Origin: Pelosinus propionicus DSM 13327
GTDB taxonomy: Bacteria; Bacillota; Negativicutes; DSM-13327
Assembly (NCBI RefSeq): GCF_900114615.1
Contig: NZ_FOTS01000014.1
Span: forward strand, 1-64,000
DNA length: 64,000 nt
Direction: 5' to 3'
The notes under the pieces are model-generated. The model worked only from the letters and a program-made list of their open reading frames with translations, searched no databases and had not been told where the DNA came from. This document shows positions 1 through 8,432 of the stretch, in pieces; position 1 is the first letter of the stretch, and each line of letters begins with the position of its first letter. Both the position numbers and the translations under genes were made by a program.

Positions 1-246
1 TTCCCGTTCCAATGCTTTAATGCGCAGCTCCATTTCACGCTGTTTTGTGAATGGTGACGTGCGCGGTCTTCCCCGCTTTTTAGGTATGCAAACTTCCGGT
101 TTCCTGTTATAACGCCGAACCCAATTTTTGATTTGTACCTTTGTGAGCCCCAGTGCATCTGCTATTTCCTGGCGTGTTTTGCCTTGCTCACGCATGGCGA
201 TTATCTCTGGTTCCATTATTTTGATGTGCGTATATTCCCTTTTCAT
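1..246 (-). CDS. IS3-type transposase OrfA, N-terminal part (cut by window edge)
   Basis: The first 82 codons of a small basic protein that runs off the left edge. Residues about 14-50 form a helix-turn-helix of the kind found in OrfA of IS3-family elements (a REQGKTRQEIADALGL helix followed by VQIKNWVRRY), and a basic KKRGRPR stretch follows. In this family OrfA supplies DNA binding and is fused by frameshifting to the DDE catalytic OrfB, which would lie left of the window. Family assignment rests on the HTH pattern only, so another small HTH transposase is possible. Confidence 0.75.
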   Translation of the reverse strand, partial: MKREYTHIKIMEPEIIAMREQGKTRQEIADALGLTKVQIKNWVRRYNRKPEVCIPKKRGRPRTSPFTKQREMELRIKALERE

Positions 247-251
247 GCAAT

Positions 252-289
252 CGCCCCCTGTCGTAGTTTCTATCCTACAACAGGGGGCG
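252..289. repeat. 15-bp inverted repeat (hairpin) upstream of the IS OrfA
   Basis: Arms 252-266 and 275-289 are complementary with one mismatch and flank an 8-nt loop; a short T-rich stretch follows on the plus strand. It lies between the transposase start and the stop of the 4Fe-4S gene. It could be a terminator for either side or part of the insertion-sequence end; the sequence does not decide. Confidence 0.6.
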
Positions 290-303
290 TTTTCTCTCAA
301 TGT

Positions 304-1311
304 CTATTTCTTGGGATGCGGTCTATCATAGGGAAGAGGGCGTTTCTTTTCGATTATGGGTGTTTTAGTGCAAATTTTTTGACCTAATCGCAATGCGTTA
401 ACTTGACAGTTTTCAACACATTGTCCGCAAGCAACACATTTATTTAAATCTACTAATGCAACATAGTTTGAACGGACCATATCGGTGTTTAAGAACATCT
501 CTGCAGTTCTCAGAGAAAAACAGGAACATCCGCAGCAGTTACAAATCGCGTGAGTTTTTCCGGAACCATCTGTATTCGGTATCTGATGTACCAAACCATC
601 TGCTTCGGCTTTTTTAATAACTTCAAAAGCCTCTTCTCGAGTAATCTGTCGACCTCTACCTGTACGTATATAATATTCGGCAGCATGGCCCATCTGCACA
701 CACATATCTTCCTTCAAGTGACCGCAGCCTTCTCCCTTGACCTCTCTTGCTGTACGACAAGAACAATCTGAAACAGAAAAGATTTCATTTTCGTTGAGAT
801 ATTTGGAGACTTCCTCATATGACGCTCTTCGCGTTTCACCTTGAATTGCTTGTTCAATGGGAATAACCCGCATTAAGCCTTTACCTACAGGGAAATTACC
901 AGCTGTCTTCGGTCCTCTTATCCTTCCGTATGCTTCGAAAGCCTCTGCAATTTGCGGATGCTTTTTAACATTTTCCTTATTGTTAACCATCATTTCCATA
1001 ACGCCAGGTATCCAGGTATCAAGCCAGTATTTATCAACACCGTCAATTTTATTAACAAAACAAACACCGGCAACTGCCAATTCCCATAAAAGTTTTGCTG
1101 TTGCTTCTACAGATTTACCGCACATAGCTGCAACATTTTCCGCACTCTTCGGTTTGCGCAATTCCAGACAAAGTCCAACTTCTGCCATCTCATCCGAAAC
1201 AACAGGTTCGAAAATCATATATTCCGGATCTTCTGACTTAATTGCAAAAGTTGAACCACGTTTTGATCGGTTAACATGATTGGCAAGATCTAATAATTTT
1301 TCTTTAACCAT
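304..1311 (-). CDS. 4Fe-4S cluster-binding protein (ferredoxin-like, multi-cluster)
   Basis: 335 residues, soluble, with three cysteine clusters. A CSC...CGH...MC group lies in the middle (about residues 187-210), a very cysteine-rich CNCCGCSC stretch near residue 262, and a classic ferredoxin CxxCxxCxxxC (CVACGQCVENC) near residue 300. The N-terminal half looks like a winged-helix/adaptor region rather than a catalytic domain. Such proteins carry electrons to partner oxidoreductases; the partner is not visible here. hypB lies 218 bp upstream on the same strand, which hints at a redox or hydrogenase context but does not prove it. The ATG start is preceded by a purine-rich GGGGGAA sequence. 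Confidence 0.75.
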   Translation of the reverse strand: MVKEKLLDLANHVNRSKRGSTFAIKSEDPEYMIFEPVVSDEMAEVGLCLELRKPKSAENVAAMCGKSVEATAKLLWELAVAGVCFVNKIDGVDKYWLDTWIPGVMEMMVNNKENVKKHPQIAEAFEAYGRIRGPKTAGNFPVGKGLMRVIPIEQAIQGETRRASYEEVSKYLNENEIFSVSDCSCRTAREVKGEGCGHLKEDMCVQMGHAAEYYIRTGRGRQITREEAFEVIKKAEADGLVHQIPNTDGSGKTHAICNCCGCSCFSLRTAEMFLNTDMVRSNYVALVDLNKCVACGQCVENCQVNALRLGQKICTKTPIIEKKRPLPYDRPHPKK

Positions 1312-1460
1312 ATAGATTCCCCCAAAAAATAAAGTTTCTCTATGCGCTATTTTACCTTTCTATTTTTGATTTTGGCATTTATCCACTTACGTTAGCCATA
1401 CTTAGATACTCTATGTTATTGCAAACTATTGTGAAAAGACTCTGACCTCGGAGGGAAGCG

Positions 1461-1498
1461 ATGCCGTCACCGATTGACATTTGTCAAGGTAACGGCAT
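1461..1498 (-). terminator. Hairpin downstream of hypB
   Basis: A long imperfect stem (outer arms atgccgt/acggcat, inner ttgac/gtcaa, small bulge) sits between the hypB stop and the 4Fe-4S gene on the minus strand. There is no strong T-run, so it may be a terminator, an attenuator or an mRNA-stabilising hairpin. If it terminates, the 4Fe-4S gene has its own promoter in 1312-1460. Confidence 0.45.
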
Positions 1499-1529
1499 TC
1501 TTACGCTTGCGTTATTTCATTGCCTCTAT

Positions 1530-2204
1530 TTATTCATTTTTGTTCCATTTTCTTACTTCAGTACGAATCCAGTCCGCCCACGCTTCAAAACCTTCACCGG
1601 TCTTAGCAGAAACCAGGAAGATCTGTACATCAGGGTTTAGTTTTTTGATCCGCTCTTTAGCCGCTTGCATGTCGAAATCAAATACACTCATGGCATCAAT
1701 TTTATTAATAAGAATTACGTCACAAATGGAGAACATCAGTGGATACTTTAAAGGCTTATCATCACCTTCGGGGACAGACAAAATCATGGCATTCTTCACT
1801 GAGCCGGTATCAAACTCCGCTGGACATACTAAATTCCCTATATTTTCGAGAACGACAAATTCCAAATCAGCTGCACCAATTTCAGTTAGCCCCTGCCTGG
1901 TCATCTCTGCATCCAAATGACACATACCGCCAGTGTGGAGCTGAATCGTTTTCACACCAGTAGCTGCAATCTTTTCTGCATCAACCGCAGAATCGATATC
2001 TGCTTCCATAATGCCAATATGCATTTCATCTTTTAATAGACCAATCGTACGCAACAAAACGGCTGTCTTACCTGAGCCGGGTGATGACATCAGGTTTAAT
2101 AAAAAAGTTTTATTCCTTTTTAAGTCTTCTCTGAGTAAAGCTGCTTGCTGATTGTTATCTTCAAAAACACTCTGCTTAATTTCAATAATTTTAAATGCAT
2201 CCAT
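1530..2204 (-). CDS. hypB: Hydrogenase nickel-incorporation GTPase HypB
   Basis: A SIMIBI-class GTPase that helps insert nickel into [NiFe]-hydrogenase large subunits, working with HypA. From the ATG at 2204 (SD AGAGGTGA 8 nt upstream; a GTG four codons earlier is less well placed) it is 224 residues. The P-loop SSPGSGKT has its Lys at residue 46, the metal-site Cys-His pair is residues 95-96 in GGMCHLD, Cys127 lies in NLVCPAEFD, and NKID is residues 167-170. There is no His-rich nickel-storage N-terminus. No hydrogenase structural gene is in the window, so it either serves a distant hydrogenase or another nickel enzyme. Confidence 0.93.
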   Translation of the reverse strand: MDAFKIIEIKQSVFEDNNQQAALLREDLKRNKTFLLNLMSSPGSGKTAVLLRTIGLLKDEMHIGIMEADIDSAVDAEKIAATGVKTIQLHTGGMCHLDAEMTRQGLTEIGAADLEFVVLENIGNLVCPAEFDTGSVKNAMILSVPEGDDKPLKYPLMFSICDVILINKIDAMSVFDFDMQAAKERIKKLNPDVQIFLVSAKTGEGFEAWADWIRTEVRKWNKNE

Positions 2205-2295
2205 TTCTTGACTCACCTCTTTTAAAGTTTACTGTCAAAAATTCGTGCAATACGTTTTTTTGAAAACTTATGAGAAATTCATCTAAAATCATTGC

Positions 2296-3663
2296 TTACT
2301 GAATTGTTCCCATTGCTCTATCAAGTTGAGCCCTGCCTATATGATAGTCATATAACGCCTGAATATAGTTAATTTTCGCCTGTGTCATATGCAGTTCTGC
2401 ATCCATAACGTCAAGATTTGTCCCAACGCCGTTTTCGTAACGTTCTTGTGTTATCTTATAGTCAGTTTCAGATTGATTGACTGCAACTTTATTGTTCTCA
2501 ATCCTTCCGCTGGCTTCTTGTACATTTAAATAGGCCTGACATACATCCAAAGTAACTTTATCTTTGGTCTGCTCTATTTGTTCCTTTACTCCGGTCATTT
2601 CATTTTCGGCTTGTTTAATTTCCGCTTTTGTCAACCCATTATCAAATACATTGAACTTGACAAAAGCTCCTACCTGCCAAAAGGAGGTCTCCTTTGCGGT
2701 ACTTGGATACGTATCCTGCCATGTTTTATTTGCAAGCAGAGCAACGGTTGGCAAATTGCCGCTTTCAGCAATTTTACGATGGTCCCGAGCTACCTCGGCA
2801 CGAAGTTTGACCTGGGCCATTTCCGGTCGTTTATCCAATGCTGTTACAATGCATTCATCTACTGACGGTTTGTATATCTCAAATGCAAAGTTTTCCGTCA
2901 GTACGGCCTTACTATGGAGAGGCAGGCCTATCACTTTATTGAGATTGTAACAGCTTAAACTAAAAGCGTTCTGAGCTTTGATTAAATTATTACGGGCATT
3001 AGCCAGACGAACCTCGGTTTGAAGTAAGTCGGAGAGCGCTACTGTGCCGACATCATAATGATTTTGCACAATTTTTAAATGGGTACTTAGATCATCTACA
3101 GCCTGATTTGCTACATCTGCAAGATTCCGCGCCTGCAATACGCGAAAATAGGCAGTAGTTACTTCCGCTGTCAGTTGCTGCCTGGCGGCAATTAGAGCAA
3201 AATCAGCGATCTGTTCGCCATGCTTGGCCATGTTAATCGTGTTTTCAACTTTACCACCGGTATAAAGCGGATATAGAAGTTGTAATTGATGCCTATAAAC
3301 ACCATATGTTTCTGTCCAAGCAGGATACTCAATCTCTTTTGTTGTGCCCGGATAAAAAGAAACCGGATAATTAATCGTCGTGTTATTATACCAGGAAGGC
3401 GCTTCATTGGTTCGACCTCTGGTATAGTCATAATTAAGAGTTATGCCTTTATAGGAGCGGGCCTGATTTACTTTCCAATGGGCCTGTTCCTTAGCAGATT
3501 GGACAATTTTCAGCGATGGATTATTTTCCAGAGCTAATGCAATACTTTCATTCAACGTCAGTTTTTCCAGCTCATCCTCAGCGGCTTGAACCGATGACCA
3601 AGTCACTATTAATACCAGAATAGCAATCGATAAAAAGATTCTGCGATATTTCCAGCAATTCAT
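2296..3663 (-). CDS. TolC-family outer-membrane efflux protein
   Basis: 455 residues with an N-terminal signal segment and two long alpha-helical halves of the outer-membrane efflux protein type (LTLNESIALALENNPSLK near the start; QERYENGVGTNLDVMDAE in the second repeat). It should form the trimeric outer-membrane/periplasmic channel of an export system. The start has an excellent SD (AAAGGAGG). It is the last gene of the minus-strand run TetR - HlyD - permease - permease - TolC, so it is the likely exit duct for that exporter. Its presence supports a diderm host. Confidence 0.9.
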   Translation of the reverse strand: MNCWKYRRIFLSIAILVLIVTWSSVQAAEDELEKLTLNESIALALENNPSLKIVQSAKEQAHWKVNQARSYKGITLNYDYTRGRTNEAPSWYNNTTINYPVSFYPGTTKEIEYPAWTETYGVYRHQLQLLYPLYTGGKVENTINMAKHGEQIADFALIAARQQLTAEVTTAYFRVLQARNLADVANQAVDDLSTHLKIVQNHYDVGTVALSDLLQTEVRLANARNNLIKAQNAFSLSCYNLNKVIGLPLHSKAVLTENFAFEIYKPSVDECIVTALDKRPEMAQVKLRAEVARDHRKIAESGNLPTVALLANKTWQDTYPSTAKETSFWQVGAFVKFNVFDNGLTKAEIKQAENEMTGVKEQIEQTKDKVTLDVCQAYLNVQEASGRIENNKVAVNQSETDYKITQERYENGVGTNLDVMDAELHMTQAKINYIQALYDYHIGRAQLDRAMGTIQ

Positions 3664-3700
3664 CTAAATACCTCCTTTGTTACTTGCAAGTACATTACAG

Positions 3701-4870
3701 TTATATTACACTCTCAACTCTGATGGATTCAGCACTTAGAATCTGCTTTCGCCGATACGCGAAAATCGCGATGGCCAAGCCGATTAAAGCGACTCCTGTG
3801 AAATATAGTAGCAATACATTTCGCACCAATAGCGGCGTATGCCCACTTAGCAGCAAGTCACGTAAGGAATCTCCAAAATAAGTAAGAGGAATAAAGTAAG
3901 ATAATATTTGGCTAAAGATGTCCATTGACGAAAATGGCCACATGTAGCCAGATAGCGTAAAGGCCGGAACTGCATAGATCAGTGACAGCTTACTAAAGGT
4001 GACTTCACTGTCACATAACGAAGAAACTACAGCACTGAATCCCATTGCGCAAAAAATAAATGCAGTCGATAAAAGGAGTATACTGAAAAAGTCCGCTCTA
4101 CATGGAATCGCAAAAACCTTCACCGCCATTAGCAGCGTCAAAAAAAATGAAAGCGTATCCAGCAGATAGTATAACAGCAGTTTTAACCCAATAATTTTCA
4201 GGGCTGAGTTGTCCGCCAATTCATGCAGCCTCTGGTACTCGCCAATTATACTTGCGCCAACTGGCAAAAATATCGCTTGTTGGAAAGCCGCCATCGACAG
4301 GCCAATGACAAAAAAGTATAGGTAACTGAGCGTTGGATTTCCATGAACCCTGAGCGAAACCCGTACCGGGGCGGTTTTGTTGTCCGCCATACTGGGCTTT
4401 AAGCCTGCCTTTTCCGCCAATTTCATACTGACACTATGGCTGAAAGCCCCAACAATTTCGGCAGCAGCCGTTGTTGCCGTGTTCGTTATAGCCAAATTAA
4501 TACCACTGGTCATAAAAAACACGGGTGATGACCGGCCGCTGACAATCTCCTTCGCAAAGCCTCGCTGAATATGAACCGCAGCGTAGACCGTATGGTCTTG
4601 AAGCATTTGCTGCATTTCATCCACAGTAGCAGGCTGGACGACAATATCAAACTTTTCTGAATCGGTAAAGGCTTGAATAAGACCACGGCTAATATAGCTC
4701 TGATCCTCATCATAAATTGCCAGCGGTACATAATTTACAACATGCGTTCCATACAACAAGGAAAATATCACCAGATAAATGATCGAAGCTCCAAATATTA
4801 CTACAGCTAAACGAGGATCTTTTACAAAAATTTGACGCATTTCCCTTTTTAGGATCATCCACCATTGCAT
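3701..4870 (-). CDS. ABC-2 type transporter permease (second of a pair)
   Basis: 389 residues. One N-terminal membrane segment (about 25-45) is followed by an extracytoplasmic domain of about 140 residues and then five to six C-terminal membrane segments, the architecture of YbhR/YhhJ-type ABC-2 permeases. The ATG at 4870 lies inside the last codons of the preceding permease (16-nt overlap), so the two are translationally coupled. It probably forms a heterodimer with its neighbour for drug or metabolite export. No ATPase is encoded in the operon. Confidence 0.88.
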   Translation of the reverse strand: MQWWMILKREMRQIFVKDPRLAVVIFGASIIYLVIFSLLYGTHVVNYVPLAIYDEDQSYISRGLIQAFTDSEKFDIVVQPATVDEMQQMLQDHTVYAAVHIQRGFAKEIVSGRSSPVFFMTSGINLAITNTATTAAAEIVGAFSHSVSMKLAEKAGLKPSMADNKTAPVRVSLRVHGNPTLSYLYFFVIGLSMAAFQQAIFLPVGASIIGEYQRLHELADNSALKIIGLKLLLYYLLDTLSFFLTLLMAVKVFAIPCRADFFSILLLSTAFIFCAMGFSAVVSSLCDSEVTFSKLSLIYAVPAFTLSGYMWPFSSMDIFSQILSYFIPLTYFGDSLRDLLLSGHTPLLVRNVLLLYFTGVALIGLAIAIFAYRRKQILSAESIRVESVI

Positions 4871-6021
4871 GGAAAGCCCTCCTCAGACTGCGGATTCGCA
4901 TTTATTTTTTTATAGCGCAGCGACAATATGCTTCTTGCCGCCAAACAACAACCAATACCAAATGCAATTAGAACCAGAATATTTTTAACCATGTTCGGCG
5001 AAGCAGCTGACAGCATAATTTCCCGAATGGTGACCGCGCAGTAAGTAATCGGTAATATGGCGGAATAGATATTGGCAAAATCATTGAAGGCAATCACCGG
5101 CCAGCTGTATCCACAACAAAGAAAGGCCGACATAATGTATACAGCAAAATTCACGATTACCAGTATAATGTTCGGCGTAATTGAGGAGACGAACAGTCCA
5201 AATGCGTTAACAGCAAATGCAAACCCGCCAGCAACCGATAACAAATGAAGTACACTTCCGCGCAGCGGAATATGAAAATAAGTAACAAGCAACGTAAATG
5301 ACAAAATAAAGGACACAACTGATAGCAGCCAACAAGGTAACAGCTTACTGGTAATGATCATCCACGTCGGCAGATTTCTCCGCGCCAAATCAAAATAGTC
5401 TGCGGTTAAGAGTGTACTGGTCACAAGGTACATAGCAATCATCCAGCCATTTATAGTAAAACCGGGCAAAACAAAATTGGTATAAGACGCTGTCGGATTG
5501 TCGGTAATTCGAACATTAATTCTTACCGGAGCTGCACTTCTCACAGCCTGAGCCGGGGGCTGGTTCAGCCCCTCCATTTGCTTTACGGCAACACCAACGC
5601 TCGCAAGCCCAGTGATTTCTGGATAAGTGGAAAGAACCGAATTAGCATACATTATATTTGGGGAATTGACTTCAATTGAAAGATTCACAACCTTACTTTG
5701 CTTAATATCACGGGAGAGATGGTACGGAATGGTGAGAGCGGCTATTGCCTTTTTATTCCTTATATATTCATCCAGTTCTTCTTGACCGTTCACTTGACCG
5801 ACAATTTGGTATCGCTCCGAATCGGAAAAAGCTTGAATCAGAGCGCGGCTGACCAGACTCTGATCCTGATCATAAATCACCAGCGGAATATTTTTGATTA
5901 CATTTGCACTATAGAGAAATCCAAAGAGCAGGGCAAACATAAAGGGCACTCCAAAAAGAATGGCAAGTGATGCATGCCGTTTCTTCCATGCCTTACATTC
6001 CTGAATTATGATCTCCCACAT
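4855..6021 (-). CDS. ABC-2 type transporter permease (first of a pair)
   Basis: Same topology as the next gene (N-terminal TM, large external domain, C-terminal TM bundle), 388 residues from the ATG at 6021, which is 8 nt after a GGGGG stretch; an upstream in-frame ATG at 6039 is possible. The start overlaps the HlyD stop by a few bases and the end overlaps the second permease. The two permeases share matching segments (PLVIYDQDQSLVSRALIQAFSDSE versus a close counterpart), so they are paralogues. In YbhGFSR-type systems an ATPase gene lies between adaptor and permeases; here it is absent. Confidence 0.88.
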   Translation of the reverse strand: MWEIIIQECKAWKKRHASLAILFGVPFMFALLFGFLYSANVIKNIPLVIYDQDQSLVSRALIQAFSDSERYQIVGQVNGQEELDEYIRNKKAIAALTIPYHLSRDIKQSKVVNLSIEVNSPNIMYANSVLSTYPEITGLASVGVAVKQMEGLNQPPAQAVRSAAPVRINVRITDNPTASYTNFVLPGFTINGWMIAMYLVTSTLLTADYFDLARRNLPTWMIITSKLLPCWLLSVVSFILSFTLLVTYFHIPLRGSVLHLLSVAGGFAFAVNAFGLFVSSITPNIILVIVNFAVYIMSAFLCCGYSWPVIAFNDFANIYSAILPITYCAVTIREIMLSAASPNMVKNILVLIAFGIGCCLAARSILSLRYKKINANPQSEEGFPCNGG

Positions 6022-6022
6022 A

Positions 6023-7045
6023 TTACTTTCCCCCATCAATAAGCTTGAACCTCATACCTGGACGCAGAATATCGGAATTGACCTGGATTTTAACATTAAA
6101 GGTAATGATGTCATTGTCATCACGCTCATTCGTGGAACGATAGGTTGCAAATTCCGCTTTTTTGCTGATATCAGTAATTGTTCCTTGAACTTTTACAGCA
6201 CTGTCACGTCCCTGCAACTGAACGGTTTGGCCAACCTGATACTTATCCAGTTCGGTTTCCTTCACTTTTACATTGATCCAGTTGTCTACGGAATCCTGAA
6301 TCGCTACAATCGGCATACCAATTGAGACCATCGCACCTTCTTCTACATACTTGGCAGTGATGAGCCCGTCAAAAGGAGCCTTGATTTCGGTTTCATCCAA
6401 TGCAACCTCTACAAACTGCAGGGCAGCTTGGGACTGCTGCATTCTTCGCAGGGCTGTTTCTTCAGTATCTTTGCTCATAGATACCTGCAATAACCCAGCC
6501 TGCGCCTTGGTCACATTGGTCTCTGCCAAGGCATACCCTGCCTGTGCCGCTTCGTAGCGAGCATTATACGTATCATATAATTGGCGGGAAACGGACCCTG
6601 ACTCTACAAGTTTTTTGAAACGTTTGTAGTCGGTTTCAGCTAACGTTAAATCTGATGCAGCCTTACTTAATTGTGCCTGAGCTGCATCGACGGTTGCCTC
6701 AGCAGTCTGACTTTGCAAGGAAGTCGCCGTAGAAGCTTGAGATACTTGAGCCGCTACAGCTTTAATCGCTGCCTGAGCTTCATTGGCCTTAGCGGCAATA
6801 TCACGACTGTCAATCCGGGCAAGAATCTGCCCTTTTGTCACATGATCACCTTCCTTGACCATCAAAGTTAAAACCCGACCTGGTATCTTCGAATTTACAT
6901 CCACTTCTTTGGCCTCTGCCCGCCCCCAAACCTCCTTTGCTACCGTGGCGGTGGAGCATCCACCTAAAATGATACTAATCAAGGACACCAGCAAAATATA
7001 TGCAACTTGATGTTTGAACAGAAAGATGCGATTTTCAGTCAACAT
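6023..7045 (-). CDS. HlyD-family periplasmic adaptor, predicted lipoprotein
   Basis: 340 residues. The N-terminal hydrophobic segment ends in a lipobox-like LGGC (Cys about residue 30), suggesting a lipid anchor. It continues with a biotinyl/lipoyl-like domain (GRVLTLMVKEGDHVTKGQILARID), a long coiled coil (residues about 85-210) and a beta-barrel domain (DGLITAKYVEEGAMVSIGMPI). It should bridge the inner-membrane permeases to the TolC protein encoded three genes downstream. First transporter gene after the TetR regulator, 24 bp away. Confidence 0.9.
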   Translation of the reverse strand: MLTENRIFLFKHQVAYILLVSLISIILGGCSTATVAKEVWGRAEAKEVDVNSKIPGRVLTLMVKEGDHVTKGQILARIDSRDIAAKANEAQAAIKAVAAQVSQASTATSLQSQTAEATVDAAQAQLSKAASDLTLAETDYKRFKKLVESGSVSRQLYDTYNARYEAAQAGYALAETNVTKAQAGLLQVSMSKDTEETALRRMQQSQAALQFVEVALDETEIKAPFDGLITAKYVEEGAMVSIGMPIVAIQDSVDNWINVKVKETELDKYQVGQTVQLQGRDSAVKVQGTITDISKKAEFATYRSTNERDDNDIITFNVKIQVNSDILRPGMRFKLIDGGK

Positions 7046-7069
7046 AGTCCAACCTCCGCTTTTAATACT

Positions 7070-7672
7070 TTACATTGATATACTTTCATTTCGAAGCAGC
7101 CCTTGCATAAGCAGATCAATCAATACCGTAACAGAGCATCCTAGATTTTTTGTTTCTTGTTCCAAATAGCGAGTCTGCATGTAACATTGAAACATTTTTA
7201 AGCCAGCATAAGCTACACTGCTAACATCGATGTCGCGGATCTTTCCATTTTTTTTACCTTGCGTTAGTATCTCAACAATTAAAGGAACTAGGGCCTCTTC
7301 CACTTCCTGACGGTATTTTCTTTGAAAAGCAATGGGGTATAACGCTTGTTCATCATTTAAAAGCCTAATAAGAAAACAATTTTGATTAAAATATTCCTCT
7401 GTGGTTTTAATTAAGATTTTCAGCTGTTCCACCGGGTCGTCACTTTCCTGGGTCTTAGCCAAAATATAGTTCTTAGCTTTATGACTTTCGTACCATAGCA
7501 GACTATGAAATAAATGTTCCTTATCCTTGAAATAAACATAAATTGTTTTCTTGGAAATGCGGCAGTCTTTACTTATTTCATCCATTGTCGTCTTTTTATA
7601 GCCAAAGCGGTCAAATCTATATTTCGCATGATCAATGATTAATCTTTCCATTTGGATTTTACAAAGATCCAT
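7070..7672 (-). CDS. TetR-family transcriptional regulator of the export operon
   Basis: From the ATG at 7672 (SD AGGAAGGG) this is 200 residues; the frame is open a further 24 codons upstream without a better start. The N-terminal HTH is clear (TTMDEISKDCRISKKTIYVYFKDKEHLF), followed by a helical ligand-binding domain. It is the first gene of the operon HlyD - permeases - TolC and very likely autoregulates it in response to a compound the pump exports. Ligand unknown. Confidence 0.88.
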   Translation of the reverse strand: MDLCKIQMERLIIDHAKYRFDRFGYKKTTMDEISKDCRISKKTIYVYFKDKEHLFHSLLWYESHKAKNYILAKTQESDDPVEQLKILIKTTEEYFNQNCFLIRLLNDEQALYPIAFQRKYRQEVEEALVPLIVEILTQGKKNGKIRDIDVSSVAYAGLKMFQCYMQTRYLEQETKNLGCSVTVLIDLLMQGLLRNESISM

Positions 7673-8432
7673 CTTACCCTTCCTAAAATCAGTTCTAGTA
7701 AATCCCTGGTCAGAGAAATGAGTGCTGCTGGCTGGCAATAGCAAATATTCCTGATCCTATGACAGATGCAGGCAATGCTAACGAAGAATATTGTAGTGCT
7801 GGTTTAGTAAAATAAGATAACAATTAGGTTTTCATCTCCTTTCAGTACTAACCATATCGTATTGCTGTTAACTAGTACTGCAAAATTCATGCCACTTTAC
7901 AATTATTGGGATCTTTAAACGAAGGATCTATACCTCTGCGATTCTATTTAAATCAGCTAAGATGAAGCTTGACGGCATGCGTACCATGAGACCTTGCTAG
8001 AATTGAACCGTGCCTTTTAGCTGCATGCTAATCATATCTCCATGCTCCCTGCTAAGAGCAGTGCAACCAAAGTATGCCATTTCAAGCCACAACCAATTAC
8101 TGTACATGCCATTTCATGTCACATCACGCCGATCTCTAAAAGAAAAAACCCGTGCAGCCGGCAAATTCTGCACAAATATACGTACGCTAATTATGAACCT
8201 TCTGTAAGGTAACTTTAAACTTACAATACTTGTAGCTTCATCCTGAAGTTGTTAGTACATATAAAGCTATTGAATTAACAACAATTTCATGATAATCTCA
8301 AAATATGCTTGTATTCCATAAAATGGTTTTCTCAAAGATAAATCCTGTACACTGACTTGCAATAGTCTACAAAAAAACTGCCGATATGCCTTATAGCATT
8401 CTTTTTTAATGACTTTGAAGGGAGAGAATCTC
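7673..8432. other. Long intergenic region (about 760 bp), no gene recognised
   Basis: Separates the divergent TetR operon (minus) and the sigma-54 activator (plus), so it must hold both promoters. Visible structure: an 8-bp dyad cagtacta/tagtactg (7843-7850 and 7873-7880), possibly operator-like, and two similar stretches containing gccatttca near 8070 and 8110. No convincing ORF or RNA family was recognised. Confidence 0.4.

Noticed and set aside
7843-7880. 8-bp dyad as the TetR operator
   Set aside because: It lies about 170 bp upstream of the TetR start with a 22-bp gap; too weak to list as an operator.
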